A stretch of DNA of 7,089 nt, taken from positions 1 through 7,089 of the forward strand of contig JAAYFX010000220.1 of the NCBI GenBank assembly GCA_012728025.1. The letters are read 5' to 3'. Within the stretch, counting starts at the first letter, position 1, and every line of letters begins with the position of its first letter. Below are positions 1-6,129 of this stretch, one piece after another. Origin of the DNA: Clostridiales bacterium (lineage in GTDB: Bacteria > Bacillota > Clostridia > Oscillospirales > Oscillospiraceae). A program made the translations under genes and the position numbers. The notes below the pieces were generated by a model, which did not search any database, was not told where the DNA came from, and saw only the letters and a list, made by a program, of their open reading frames with translations.

Positions 1-1001
1 CCGAAAATTTCCTCGCCCATCACCGCATCATCCCAGCTTACATCCTTTAGCATGGTCGGCTCAATAAACCGCCGCTCTTTCTGACCGTTGCCGCCAAAAC
101 AAAGCTTTTCCTCATCTATAAGCCCCATAAGCCGCTTGTAGTGCTTATCATTAATTATAACCGGCATCTGGGAATAATCCCCCTTGGGGAAAAAGCCATC
201 AACAGCCTTTTTAAATTCCGAGATAAATTCGTCACGGACAGCCTCGTCTATATAAAGGTAATCCGGCGCAACGCAGGTCTGCCCTGCGTTTAAGTATTTT
301 CCCCAAGCAAGGCGTTTTGCCGCCAAGGGAATGTTTGCTGTTTTTTCAACAATGGCAGGGCTTTTTCCCCCCAGCTCAAGGCTTACGGGGGTAAGGTGCT
401 TTGAAGCCGCTTCCATAACAAGCTTTCCCACAGGCACACTGCCGGTGAAAAAAATATAGTCAAACTTCTGCTTCAAAAGCTCTGTGTTTTCCTCCCTGCC
501 CCCCTCAACGATAGAAACATATTCAGGGGGGAAAACCTTTTCCAAAAGCTCTTTTATAACCCTGCTGGTATTTGCCGCATAGTTTGAAGGTTTAAGGCAG
601 ACGCAGTTTCCGGCGGCTATGGCACCTACGAGAGGCTCTATACTAAGCTGGAAAGGATAATTCCACGGAGACATTATAAGGGCCACGCCATATGGCTCGG
701 GATATACAAAGCTTTTTGCAGAAAACTGTGCAAGGGGTGTTTTCACAGTTTTGGGTTTTGACCAATTTTTAAGGCGGCGGATAATAAAGCCAAGGTCATC
801 TAGCACCATCCCTATTTCAGCCATATAGCCTTCAGTTTCGGATTTGTTAAGGTCAGCTTTCAGAGCCGCTAAAATATCTGACTCACTAGCTTTAATGGCA
901 TTACGGAGCTTTTTTAAATACTCTAATCTTCCCTCCACAGGAAGGGTTGTGCCGCTTTTAAAATACTCCCTTTGCCTTTCTATCGTATCCTTTATTTCCA
1001 T
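1..1001 (-). CDS. Aldehyde dehydrogenase, ALDH3-like class (partial, C-terminus beyond left edge)
   Basis: NAD(P)-dependent oxidation of an aldehyde to the acid, probably cytosolic; the substrate cannot be told from sequence. I translated the reverse strand from ATG at 1001-999 and it stays open for 333 codons to the window edge without a stop or frameshift. Visible family signatures are SPWNYPF in the N-terminal nucleotide-binding fold, FFTGSVPVGK (TGS at 186-188), the general-base glutamate in LELGGKSP (Glu209), the nucleophile in NAGQTCVAPDY (Cys243) and EEIFG at the cut end. Glu209 and Cys243 have the same numbering as in mammalian ALDH3A1, which supports both the start and the class. The family is usually about 450-460 residues, so roughly a quarter is missing. 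A strong GGAGG lies 7 bases upstream (1009-1013). It sits 48 bases after tex on the same strand with no obvious terminator between, so it is probably the second gene of a tex operon. Bacillus YwdH is the type of relative I have in mind. Confidence 0.93.
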   Translation of the reverse strand, partial: MEIKDTIERQREYFKSGTTLPVEGRLEYLKKLRNAIKASESDILAALKADLNKSETEGYMAEIGMVLDDLGFIIRRLKNWSKPKTVKTPLAQFSAKSFVYPEPYGVALIMSPWNYPFQLSIEPLVGAIAAGNCVCLKPSNYAANTSRVIKELLEKVFPPEYVSIVEGGREENTELLKQKFDYIFFTGSVPVGKLVMEAASKHLTPVSLELGGKSPAIVEKTANIPLAAKRLAWGKYLNAGQTCVAPDYLYIDEAVRDEFISEFKKAVDGFFPKGDYSQMPVIINDKHYKRLMGLIDEEKLCFGGNGQKERRFIEPTMLKDVSWDDAVMGEEIF

Positions 1002-1049
1002 GGTGTTTCCTCCAATAGCGCCTTATTTATATGAAAAGGCAGTTCGGAT

Positions 1050-3221
1050 TTATTTCGTATCCACACTTTTTTTGCCTGCCTGCTTTATGCTTAGGGAAAT
1101 TCTTTTTTTGTCGGGGTCTGTCTCTAAAACGAGGACATTTACAAGGTCGCCCACCTTCAGCACCTCCCCTGGATGCTTAATATAGCGGTCGCATATTTGG
1201 GAGATATGCACAAGACCATCCTGATGCACACCAATGTCCACAAAGACACCGAAGTCAATGACATTTCTGACTGTCCCCTGAAGCTCCATGCCGGAACTTA
1301 AGTCTTTAATATCCAAAAGGTCACGCCTTAAAATTGGTGGCGGCAGCTCATCTCTGGGGTCACGTCCGGGCTTTATAAGCTCCTTTATAATATCCTCAAC
1401 TGTTGGGATGCCAGCACCGCTGTATTCGGAAACTCGCTCTAAAGTAAGCTCTTTTGCTCTTTCGGAAAGCTCTGCGGCAGTGTCTTTTGAAAGCTCCTTT
1501 AAGGAATAGCCGCATATTTCCAAAATCTTTTCCGCCGCCCCATAGCTTTCAGGGTGGACTCCAGTATTATCGAGATAGCTTTTGCTTTCAGGCACACGAA
1601 GAAATCCTGCACATTGCTGAAAGGCTTTAGGGCCAATTTTAGGAACCTTTAGCAAAGTTTTTCTTGAGGTAAATGCTCCGTTTTCCTCACGGTAAATCAC
1701 GATATTTTTCGCCGTTGTGTTGCTTAATCCGGAAACCCTTGCCAAAAGTGAGGGAGAGGCTGTGTTAAGGTCAACCCCAACGGCGTTTACGCAGTCTTCA
1801 ACAACGGCCGCTAGAGTTTCATCAAGCCTTGCCTGAGGCATATCGTGCTGGTACTGCCCCACACCTATGGATTTTGGGTCAATTTTAACAAGCTCTGCCA
1901 AGGGGTCTTGAAGCCGTCTTGCAATGGAAACGGCGCTTCGCAGGGATACGTCAAAATCCGGAAACTCCTCTGCCGCAAGCTTTGAAGCACTGTAAACCGA
2001 GGCTCCTGCCTCGTTTACAATCATGTAAGAAACATGAGGAAGCTCCCGAAGCATATCCGAAATAAAAATTTCAGATTCTTTAGACGCTGTGCCGTTTCCA
2101 ATTGCAATGGCTGTGACCTTATGGGTGTTTATCATCCTTGTGAGAATGTTTTTCGCCTCAAGAGTTTTGCTTGCGGGAGGTGTGGGATACACAACTGAAG
2201 TTTCAAGAACCTTACCGGTTTCGTCCACAACGGCAATTTTACAGCCTGTGCGGTAAGCAGGGTCAAAGCCCATTATAACATTGTTTTTTAGTGGCGGCTG
2301 CATAAGAAGGGGCTTAAGGTTTGCCCCAAACATTTTTATAGCCTGCTCGCTTGCCTTATCTGTAAGTTCATTGCGTATTTCCCTTTCCACAGAAGGGAAA
2401 ATAAGGCGGGAATAAGCATCCTCGGCGGCAGAAATTACAAAGGCTGTGGATATGCTTTCAGGCTTTACCACCTGTCTGCGGATAACAGCCATGGCCTCCA
2501 CAGGGTCAATTTCCACAGCAGTCTTTAAAAAGCCTTCGGCCTCTCCCCTGTTTATGGCAAGAATACGATGGCTTTGAAGCTTTGCCACCGGCTCTTTAAA
2601 ATCGTAATACAGCCTGTAAACGCTGTCCTCATCACTTGAAGCACTAACCCGCAAAACAGCAAGACGGGCAAAAAGTTCCCTTAGCCTTTTGCGTATATCG
2701 GCATTGTCGGATATGTCTTCAGCAATAATATCATTTGCGCCCCCAAGCACATCCTCAATTGTTTCAAGACCTTTTTCAGGGTCAAGATATGCCTTGGCGT
2801 GTTCGTCTAGGCTTCCTACCCTTAGACTCTGCTCGAAAAAAAGGGCGGCCAAAGGCTCAAGTCCACGCTCTCTTGCGATTGTTGCCCTTGTGCGGCGCTT
2901 TTGCTTAAAGGGTCTGTAAATATCTTCAAGCTCTGCCAAGGTTTTTGAACTTTCCACAGACTTTGAAAGCTCTTGAGTAAGCTTTCCTTGAGTCTCGATA
3001 GAGCTTATAATTTCCTCCCGCCGCTTTTGAAGGTTTCGCAAGTACTGAAGCCTGTCATATATTTCGCGTAAAAGCTGGTCATCCATAGCCCCATGCATTT
3101 CCTTGCGGTAACGTGCAATAAAGGGCATTGTATTTCCCTCGTCTATAAGAGATATTATGTTTTCAATATGCTGCGCTTTTTGATTAAACTCGGCAGCAAG
3201 AATGTTCACAGTATTTTCCAT
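1050..3221 (-). CDS. tex: Tex (YhgF) family S1 RNA-binding transcription accessory protein
   Basis: Cytosolic nucleic-acid-binding protein of the Tex family, linked in other bacteria to transcription and RNA metabolism, tolerance of damage and toxin expression; the exact biochemical role remains unsettled. The 723-residue length is normal. The helical Tex N-terminal region covers about residues 1-310, with the typical TMPFIARYRKE motif at 31-41 and IYRPFKQKRRTRA at 101-113. The YqgF/RNase H-like fold starts at about 315, with GFDPAYRTGCK at 318-328. The helix-hairpin-helix segment is about 485-552 (LNTASPSLLARVSGLS, then KVPKIGPKAF), and the S1 domain is about 645-715 (GTVRNVIDFGVFVDIG, DGLVHISQI, RISLSIK). 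The start is the ATG at 3221-3219 with AGGAG 10 bases upstream. The neighbour upstream is transcribed divergently, and an aldehyde dehydrogenase follows on the same strand. Nothing is truncated or missing. Family assignment is secure; the link to the aldehyde dehydrogenase is only positional. Confidence 0.97.
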   Translation of the reverse strand: MENTVNILAAEFNQKAQHIENIISLIDEGNTMPFIARYRKEMHGAMDDQLLREIYDRLQYLRNLQKRREEIISSIETQGKLTQELSKSVESSKTLAELEDIYRPFKQKRRTRATIARERGLEPLAALFFEQSLRVGSLDEHAKAYLDPEKGLETIEDVLGGANDIIAEDISDNADIRKRLRELFARLAVLRVSASSDEDSVYRLYYDFKEPVAKLQSHRILAINRGEAEGFLKTAVEIDPVEAMAVIRRQVVKPESISTAFVISAAEDAYSRLIFPSVEREIRNELTDKASEQAIKMFGANLKPLLMQPPLKNNVIMGFDPAYRTGCKIAVVDETGKVLETSVVYPTPPASKTLEAKNILTRMINTHKVTAIAIGNGTASKESEIFISDMLRELPHVSYMIVNEAGASVYSASKLAAEEFPDFDVSLRSAVSIARRLQDPLAELVKIDPKSIGVGQYQHDMPQARLDETLAAVVEDCVNAVGVDLNTASPSLLARVSGLSNTTAKNIVIYREENGAFTSRKTLLKVPKIGPKAFQQCAGFLRVPESKSYLDNTGVHPESYGAAEKILEICGYSLKELSKDTAAELSERAKELTLERVSEYSGAGIPTVEDIIKELIKPGRDPRDELPPPILRRDLLDIKDLSSGMELQGTVRNVIDFGVFVDIGVHQDGLVHISQICDRYIKHPGEVLKVGDLVNVLVLETDPDKKRISLSIKQAGKKSVDTK

Positions 3222-3261
3222 TTTAATTTTGCTCCTGTATCTACTGAATTCATTTAAGTTT

Positions 3262-3291
3262 ATTCTAAAAAGGCAAATTATTCAAGGGCAA
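3262..3291 (-). promoter_or_regulatory. Candidate sigma-A-type promoter for tex
   Basis: Read on the minus strand: TTGCCC (3291-3286), an 18-base spacer, then TAGAAT (3267-3262), about 40 bases ahead of the tex start. The -35 matches 4 of 6 consensus positions and the -10 matches 5 of 6. The -35 lies inside the first copy of a direct repeat. It is the best candidate seen for tex, by eye only. Confidence 0.42.
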
Positions 3292-3314
3292 TTTGTCTTT
3301 CAAGGACAATTTAT
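3281..3314. repeat. Near-perfect 16-bp direct repeat in the divergent intergenic region
   Basis: TTCAAGGGCAATTTGT at 3281-3296 recurs as TTCAAGGACAATTTAT at 3299-3314. The copies match at 14 of 16 positions with an 18-bp period, and both differences are G to A. A weaker third echo (AAGGCAAATTAT) precedes them at 3270-3281. The first copy covers the candidate -35 of tex. It could be a tandem regulatory site or just a small duplication. Confidence 0.6.
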
Positions 3315-3344
3315 ATTTTGAAAGAGCGGCATTATAAGTTCCCA

Positions 3345-3373
3345 TTGTTTTCCCGAGGGATGAAAGGTATAAT
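3345..3373 (+). promoter_or_regulatory. Sigma-A-type promoter P1 for the CoA-disulfide reductase fusion gene
   Basis: TTGTTT (3345-3350), a 17-base spacer and a perfect TATAAT (3368-3373). The predicted start near 3380 gives a leader of about 80 bases that contains the dyads described separately. The spacing is optimal and the -10 perfect, but the -35 matches consensus only at its TTG. Confidence 0.55.
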
Positions 3374-3386
3374 ATTAACAGCAAGC

Positions 3387-3399
3387 GTGATTTTGTCAC
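3387..3399. promoter_or_regulatory. Candidate operator, dyad GTGA-N5-TCAC
   Basis: GTGATTTTGTCAC is a perfect 4-bp inverted repeat around a 5-base centre. It resembles CRP/FNR-superfamily sites, but these have a 6-base centre (TGTGA-N6-TCACA), so the fit is off by one base. It is centred near 3393, just downstream of the P1 start and about 41 bases upstream of the start expected from the second TATAAT (3422-3427). Function is inferred only from position and symmetry. Confidence 0.3.
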
Positions 3400-3419
3400 A
3401 GAGTTGACTTCGGGGAATT

Positions 3420-3435
3420 GTTATAATCATAACGA
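3420..3435. promoter_or_regulatory. Inverted repeat over a second -10 box; PerR-box-like
   Basis: GTTAT-AATC-ATAAC at 3420-3433 is a perfect 5-bp dyad, and a G-T pair followed by a T-A pair extends it outward. Positions 3421-3435 read TTATAATCATAACGA, which matches the PerR consensus TTATAATNATTATAA at 11 of 14 informative positions by my count, with a perfect left half-site. The left half also forms a perfect TATAAT (3422-3427), which lacks a correctly spaced -35. A repressor bound here would cover this -10 and block transcripts from P1. The assignment to PerR is a guess from similarity. Confidence 0.35.
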
Positions 3436-3442
3436 ATACTGC

Positions 3443-3449
3443 AAGGAGG
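3443..3449 (+). promoter_or_regulatory. Ribosome binding site deciding the start of the reductase fusion gene
   Basis: AAGGAGG is a near-perfect Shine-Dalgarno. It lies only 4 bases from an in-frame GTG (3454) but 10 bases from the ATG (3460). The second spacing is more usual, which favours the ATG. Confidence 0.75.
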
Positions 3450-3459
3450 ACTTGTGAGA

Positions 3460-5913
3460 ATGGGCAAAACAGTAATTATCGGAGGCGTTGCAGGCGGGGC
3501 AAGCTGCGCTGCCAGACTCAGGCGGCTTGATGAAAATGCCGAAATAGTGCTTTTGGAACGGGGCGACTATATTTCCTATGCAAACTGCGGCCTTCCCTAT
3601 TATGTCGGTGATGTTATAAAATCAAGGGATGCGCTGCTTCTTCAAACTCCCGAGGATATGAAGCAGAAATTTAATATCGATGTTAGGGTTAAAAATGAGG
3701 TAAGTGCAATTGACCCTTCCTCAAAAACCATTACAGTTAAAAATCACGAAACAGGCGAAAGCTATGAAGAAAGCTATGACACTCTGGTTATTTCCACAGG
3801 CTCATCTCCCCTGCGCCCGCCGATTTCGGGCATAGACTCCCCACGGATTAAAACCCTTTGGACAGTGGGAGACACAGACAGCATAAGAAGCTTTGTGCAA
3901 GAGGGCGGCATCAAATCCGCTGCGGTAATCGGCGGCGGCTTTATAGGTCTGGAAATGGCAGAAAACCTTCACCGTGCGGGGCTTTCTGTAAGCATAATCG
4001 AAATGCTTCCTCAGGTTATGGCCCCTCTGGATTATGAAATGGCACAGCTCCTCCATGAAAATATCAGCCAAAACGGTGTTGACCTGCATCTGGAGGACGG
4101 GGTTTCCTCCTTTGAAGATAAGGGAGATTTGGTTGACATAAGTCTGAAAAGCGGCAAGGTTGTTTCAGCACAGCTTGTCATTTTATCCATAGGAGTAAGG
4201 CCCAACGGTCAGCTTGCCAAAGAGGCAGGCCTTGCCATGAACGAGCGGGGCGGAATTATCGTTGATGAGTATATGAGAACCTCCGCTCCGGACATATATG
4301 CTGTGGGCGACGTTATAGAGGTTAAAGACCTTGTAAGCGGCGACCGCACCATGATTCCCCTTGCAGGGCCTGCCAATAAACAGGGGCGAATTGCGGCAGA
4401 TAACATAGCCGGAGGCAGAGAAATCTATTCCGGAACTCAAGGCACTTCTGTTGCTCAGGTGTTTGATTTAAGCGCCGCTTCCACTGGAGCAAATGAAAAG
4501 GCCCTTATTAAGAGGGGGCTTTTAAAGGGGCGGGACTACGAAACGGTTACGATAACGCAAAACTCCCACGCCGGCTATTATCCGGGGGCCACTCCCCTAA
4601 CCTTAAAGCTTATATTTTCCTGCGACGGGGAAAAGATTTTGGGCGCTCAAATAGTGGGTCGTGACGGTGTGGACAAACGCATAGACACAATCGCTGTGAC
4701 CATGCGCCTTGGCGGCTCTGTGCAAGACCTTAAAACTCTTGAGCTTGCCTACGCTCCCCCATATTCCTCGGCTAAAGACCCTGTTAACATGGCGGGCTTT
4801 ATGGCGGGCAACCTTCTTAAAGGCAGGGCGTATTTTGCCGATTGGGACATTGTTGAGAAAAACCCCCATGTGCAGGTGCTGGATGTTCGAGAATCTTCCG
4901 AGCTTATGGCTTATGCCCTGCCAAGAGTTATCCACATTCCTTTAGGCGAGCTTCGCTCAAGACTTTCAGAATTGGATAAAACCCGTGAAACGGTGATTTT
5001 CTGCACCATTGGTGTGCGAGCCTATAATGCCTCAAGGATGCTTATGCAAAACGGCTTTGAGAAGGTTTGCATTTACCCTGGCGGAACAAGGTTTTACAGC
5101 TCTACCCATTACATAGCAGGAGCGCCGGTAGAGCCGGAAGCACCTGTTGCCGATAGTGGCAATGTTAAGCTCCAAAAAGAAGCTTTGCCTTCCATAAAGC
5201 TTGATTGCAGCGGTCTGCAATGTCCGGGGCCAATCATGAAGGTTTTTGAGTCTGTAAAAGAAATGAAGGATGGGCAAGAGCTGGAGATTTATGCCTCTGA
5301 CCCAGGCTTTTTAAAGGATATTGACTCATGGTGTTCGCGTACGGGCAACACCCTTATAAGCACTGAAAAGCGTGGTAACGAATATATCGCTCTTATAAAA
5401 AAAGGAAACTCTGCCATGTCCGCCATCCCCGAAATCAATCAAAATGATGGCAAGACGATTGTTGTTTTCTCCGGCGATTTAGACAAGGTTATAGCAAGCT
5501 TTATAATTGCCAACGGAGCTGCCGCCATGGGCAGGCCCGTAACCATGTTCTTCACCTTCTGGGGTCTTAATGTCCTGCGCCGTGACTCTAAGGAAAAGGT
5601 TGATAAAAGTTTTGTTGAGGCTATGTTTGGCACTATGATGCCAAGAGGAAGTGAAAAGCTTAAGCTTTCCAAAATGAACATGGGCGGCATGGGAACTGCC
5701 ATGATGAAAAAGGTCATGAAGGATAAAAACGTTGATTCCCTTAAGGAGCTTATTAAAAAAGCCATGGGAGCAGGGGTTAAGCTTGTTGCCTGCACCATGA
5801 GCATGGACGTTATGGGAATAAAGCCTGAGGAGCTTATTGACGGTGTGGAGCTTGGCGGAGTCGGGGCGTATCTTGGTGATGCTGAGCAGTCCAATGTTAA
5901 CCTTTTTATCTGA
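3460..5913 (+). CDS. CoA-disulfide/persulfide reductase fused to rhodanese, TusA and DsrE2-like domains
   Basis: A cytosolic flavoprotein predicted to reduce CoA disulfide, CoA persulfide or polysulfide with NAD(P)H and to pass sulfane sulfur among its own carrier domains. Numbered from the ATG (817 residues): FAD-binding GGVAGG at 8-13; active-site Cys43 in SYANCGLPYY, the same position as in Staphylococcus aureus CoA-disulfide reductase; NAD(P)H-binding VIGGGFIGLE at 156-165; flavin-contact DIYAVGD ending at Asp284; a dimerisation domain to about 450 with HAGYYPG and YAPPYSSAKDP, whose tyrosines are typical of this enzyme group; a rhodanese domain at about 460-550 with the CTIGVR loop (Cys515); a TusA domain at about 579-648 with CSGLQCPGP (Cys588); a DsrE2-like domain from about 665 to the end with VACTMSMDVMG (Cys778). 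All catalytic cysteines are present. An in-frame GTG at 3454 would add two residues; the ATG fits the Cys43 numbering and the ribosome binding site better. It appears to be monocistronic. The domain calls are firm; the true substrate is not known. Confidence 0.95.
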   Translation: MGKTVIIGGVAGGASCAARLRRLDENAEIVLLERGDYISYANCGLPYYVGDVIKSRDALLLQTPEDMKQKFNIDVRVKNEVSAIDPSSKTITVKNHETGESYEESYDTLVISTGSSPLRPPISGIDSPRIKTLWTVGDTDSIRSFVQEGGIKSAAVIGGGFIGLEMAENLHRAGLSVSIIEMLPQVMAPLDYEMAQLLHENISQNGVDLHLEDGVSSFEDKGDLVDISLKSGKVVSAQLVILSIGVRPNGQLAKEAGLAMNERGGIIVDEYMRTSAPDIYAVGDVIEVKDLVSGDRTMIPLAGPANKQGRIAADNIAGGREIYSGTQGTSVAQVFDLSAASTGANEKALIKRGLLKGRDYETVTITQNSHAGYYPGATPLTLKLIFSCDGEKILGAQIVGRDGVDKRIDTIAVTMRLGGSVQDLKTLELAYAPPYSSAKDPVNMAGFMAGNLLKGRAYFADWDIVEKNPHVQVLDVRESSELMAYALPRVIHIPLGELRSRLSELDKTRETVIFCTIGVRAYNASRMLMQNGFEKVCIYPGGTRFYSSTHYIAGAPVEPEAPVADSGNVKLQKEALPSIKLDCSGLQCPGPIMKVFESVKEMKDGQELEIYASDPGFLKDIDSWCSRTGNTLISTEKRGNEYIALIKKGNSAMSAIPEINQNDGKTIVVFSGDLDKVIASFIIANGAAAMGRPVTMFFTFWGLNVLRRDSKEKVDKSFVEAMFGTMMPRGSEKLKLSKMNMGGMGTAMMKKVMKDKNVDSLKELIKKAMGAGVKLVACTMSMDVMGIKPEELIDGVELGGVGAYLGDAEQSNVNLFI

Positions 5914-5940
5914 GTATGCTCATTTGAAAATATATAAAAA

Positions 5941-5977
5941 AAGGGGCGGAAAATCTGTTTGTGATTTTCCGCCCCTT
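5941..5977. terminator. Perfect 15-bp hairpin, terminator between the reductase fusion and deacetylase genes
   Basis: The arms 5941-5955 (AAGGGGCGGAAAATC) and 5963-5977 pair perfectly around a 7-base loop, 27 bases after the fusion gene's stop. On the plus strand the following sequence is only moderately T-rich (TTGATATGTTTATC). On the minus strand the hairpin ends in seven consecutive T (complement of 5936-5942), so it looks more efficient in that direction. It is probably bidirectional. Confidence 0.8.
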
Positions 5978-6024
5978 GATATGTTTATCTATCTTAAGCT
6001 TGCAATCTCCAAAAAAAAGAAAGT

Positions 6025-6053
6025 TTTAGAAAATCTTTCACAGCAGGTACAAT
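6025..6053 (+). promoter_or_regulatory. Candidate promoter for the polysaccharide deacetylase gene
   Basis: TTTAGA (6025-6030), a 17-base spacer and TACAAT (6048-6053): 4 of 6 and 5 of 6 matches to the vegetative consensus. The predicted leader is about 70 bases. I saw no clear sporulation-sigma signature, but cannot exclude one by eye. Confidence 0.45.
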
Positions 6054-6114
6054 AAATGCGCCCTCTATTGGAATTATATTTTTTTCTTGGACATATCATT
6101 TAAAAAAGCCTTTT

Positions 6115-6118
6115 GGAG
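6115..6118 (+). promoter_or_regulatory. Ribosome binding site upstream of the TTG start of the deacetylase
   Basis: GGAG, within TTTTGGAGAG, lies 11 bases before the TTG at 6130, a long spacing. It lies only 4 bases before an out-of-frame ATG at 6123 that encodes five codons and stops at 6138-6140, beyond the TTG. An in-frame TGA at 6124-6126 rules out any earlier start for the deacetylase. Confidence 0.55.
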
Positions 6119-6129
6119 AGTGATGAAAT

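Noticed and set aside
1002..1049. Weak hairpin between tex and the aldehyde dehydrogenase gene
   Set aside because: Only a 5-bp stem (GCCTT/AAGGC) without a T-tract after it; not convincing as a terminator or attenuator.
844..1185. 113-codon plus-strand open frame
   Set aside because: It is antisense to the starts of the aldehyde dehydrogenase and the end of tex, both of which have clear family motifs; it shows no recognisable protein features.
3404..3427. TTGACT paired with TATAAT as a promoter
   Set aside because: The two good hexamers are separated by only 12 bases, too short for sigma-A recognition; the TATAAT may still act with an activator.
3454..3459. GTG at 3454 as the start of the fusion gene
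   Set aside because: It is only 4 bases from the AGGAGG, whereas ATG at 3460 has normal spacing and places the active-site cysteine at position 43 as in the characterised enzyme. It cannot be fully excluded.
5439..5894. 151-codon minus-strand open frame
   Set aside because: It lies wholly inside the DsrE2-like part of the fusion gene on the opposite strand; its composition follows the sense codons and no ribosome binding site or motif was seen.
5837..6055. 72-codon plus-strand frame running across the terminator
   Set aside because: It starts inside the fusion gene out of frame and reads through the 15-bp hairpin, so it is a chance opening.
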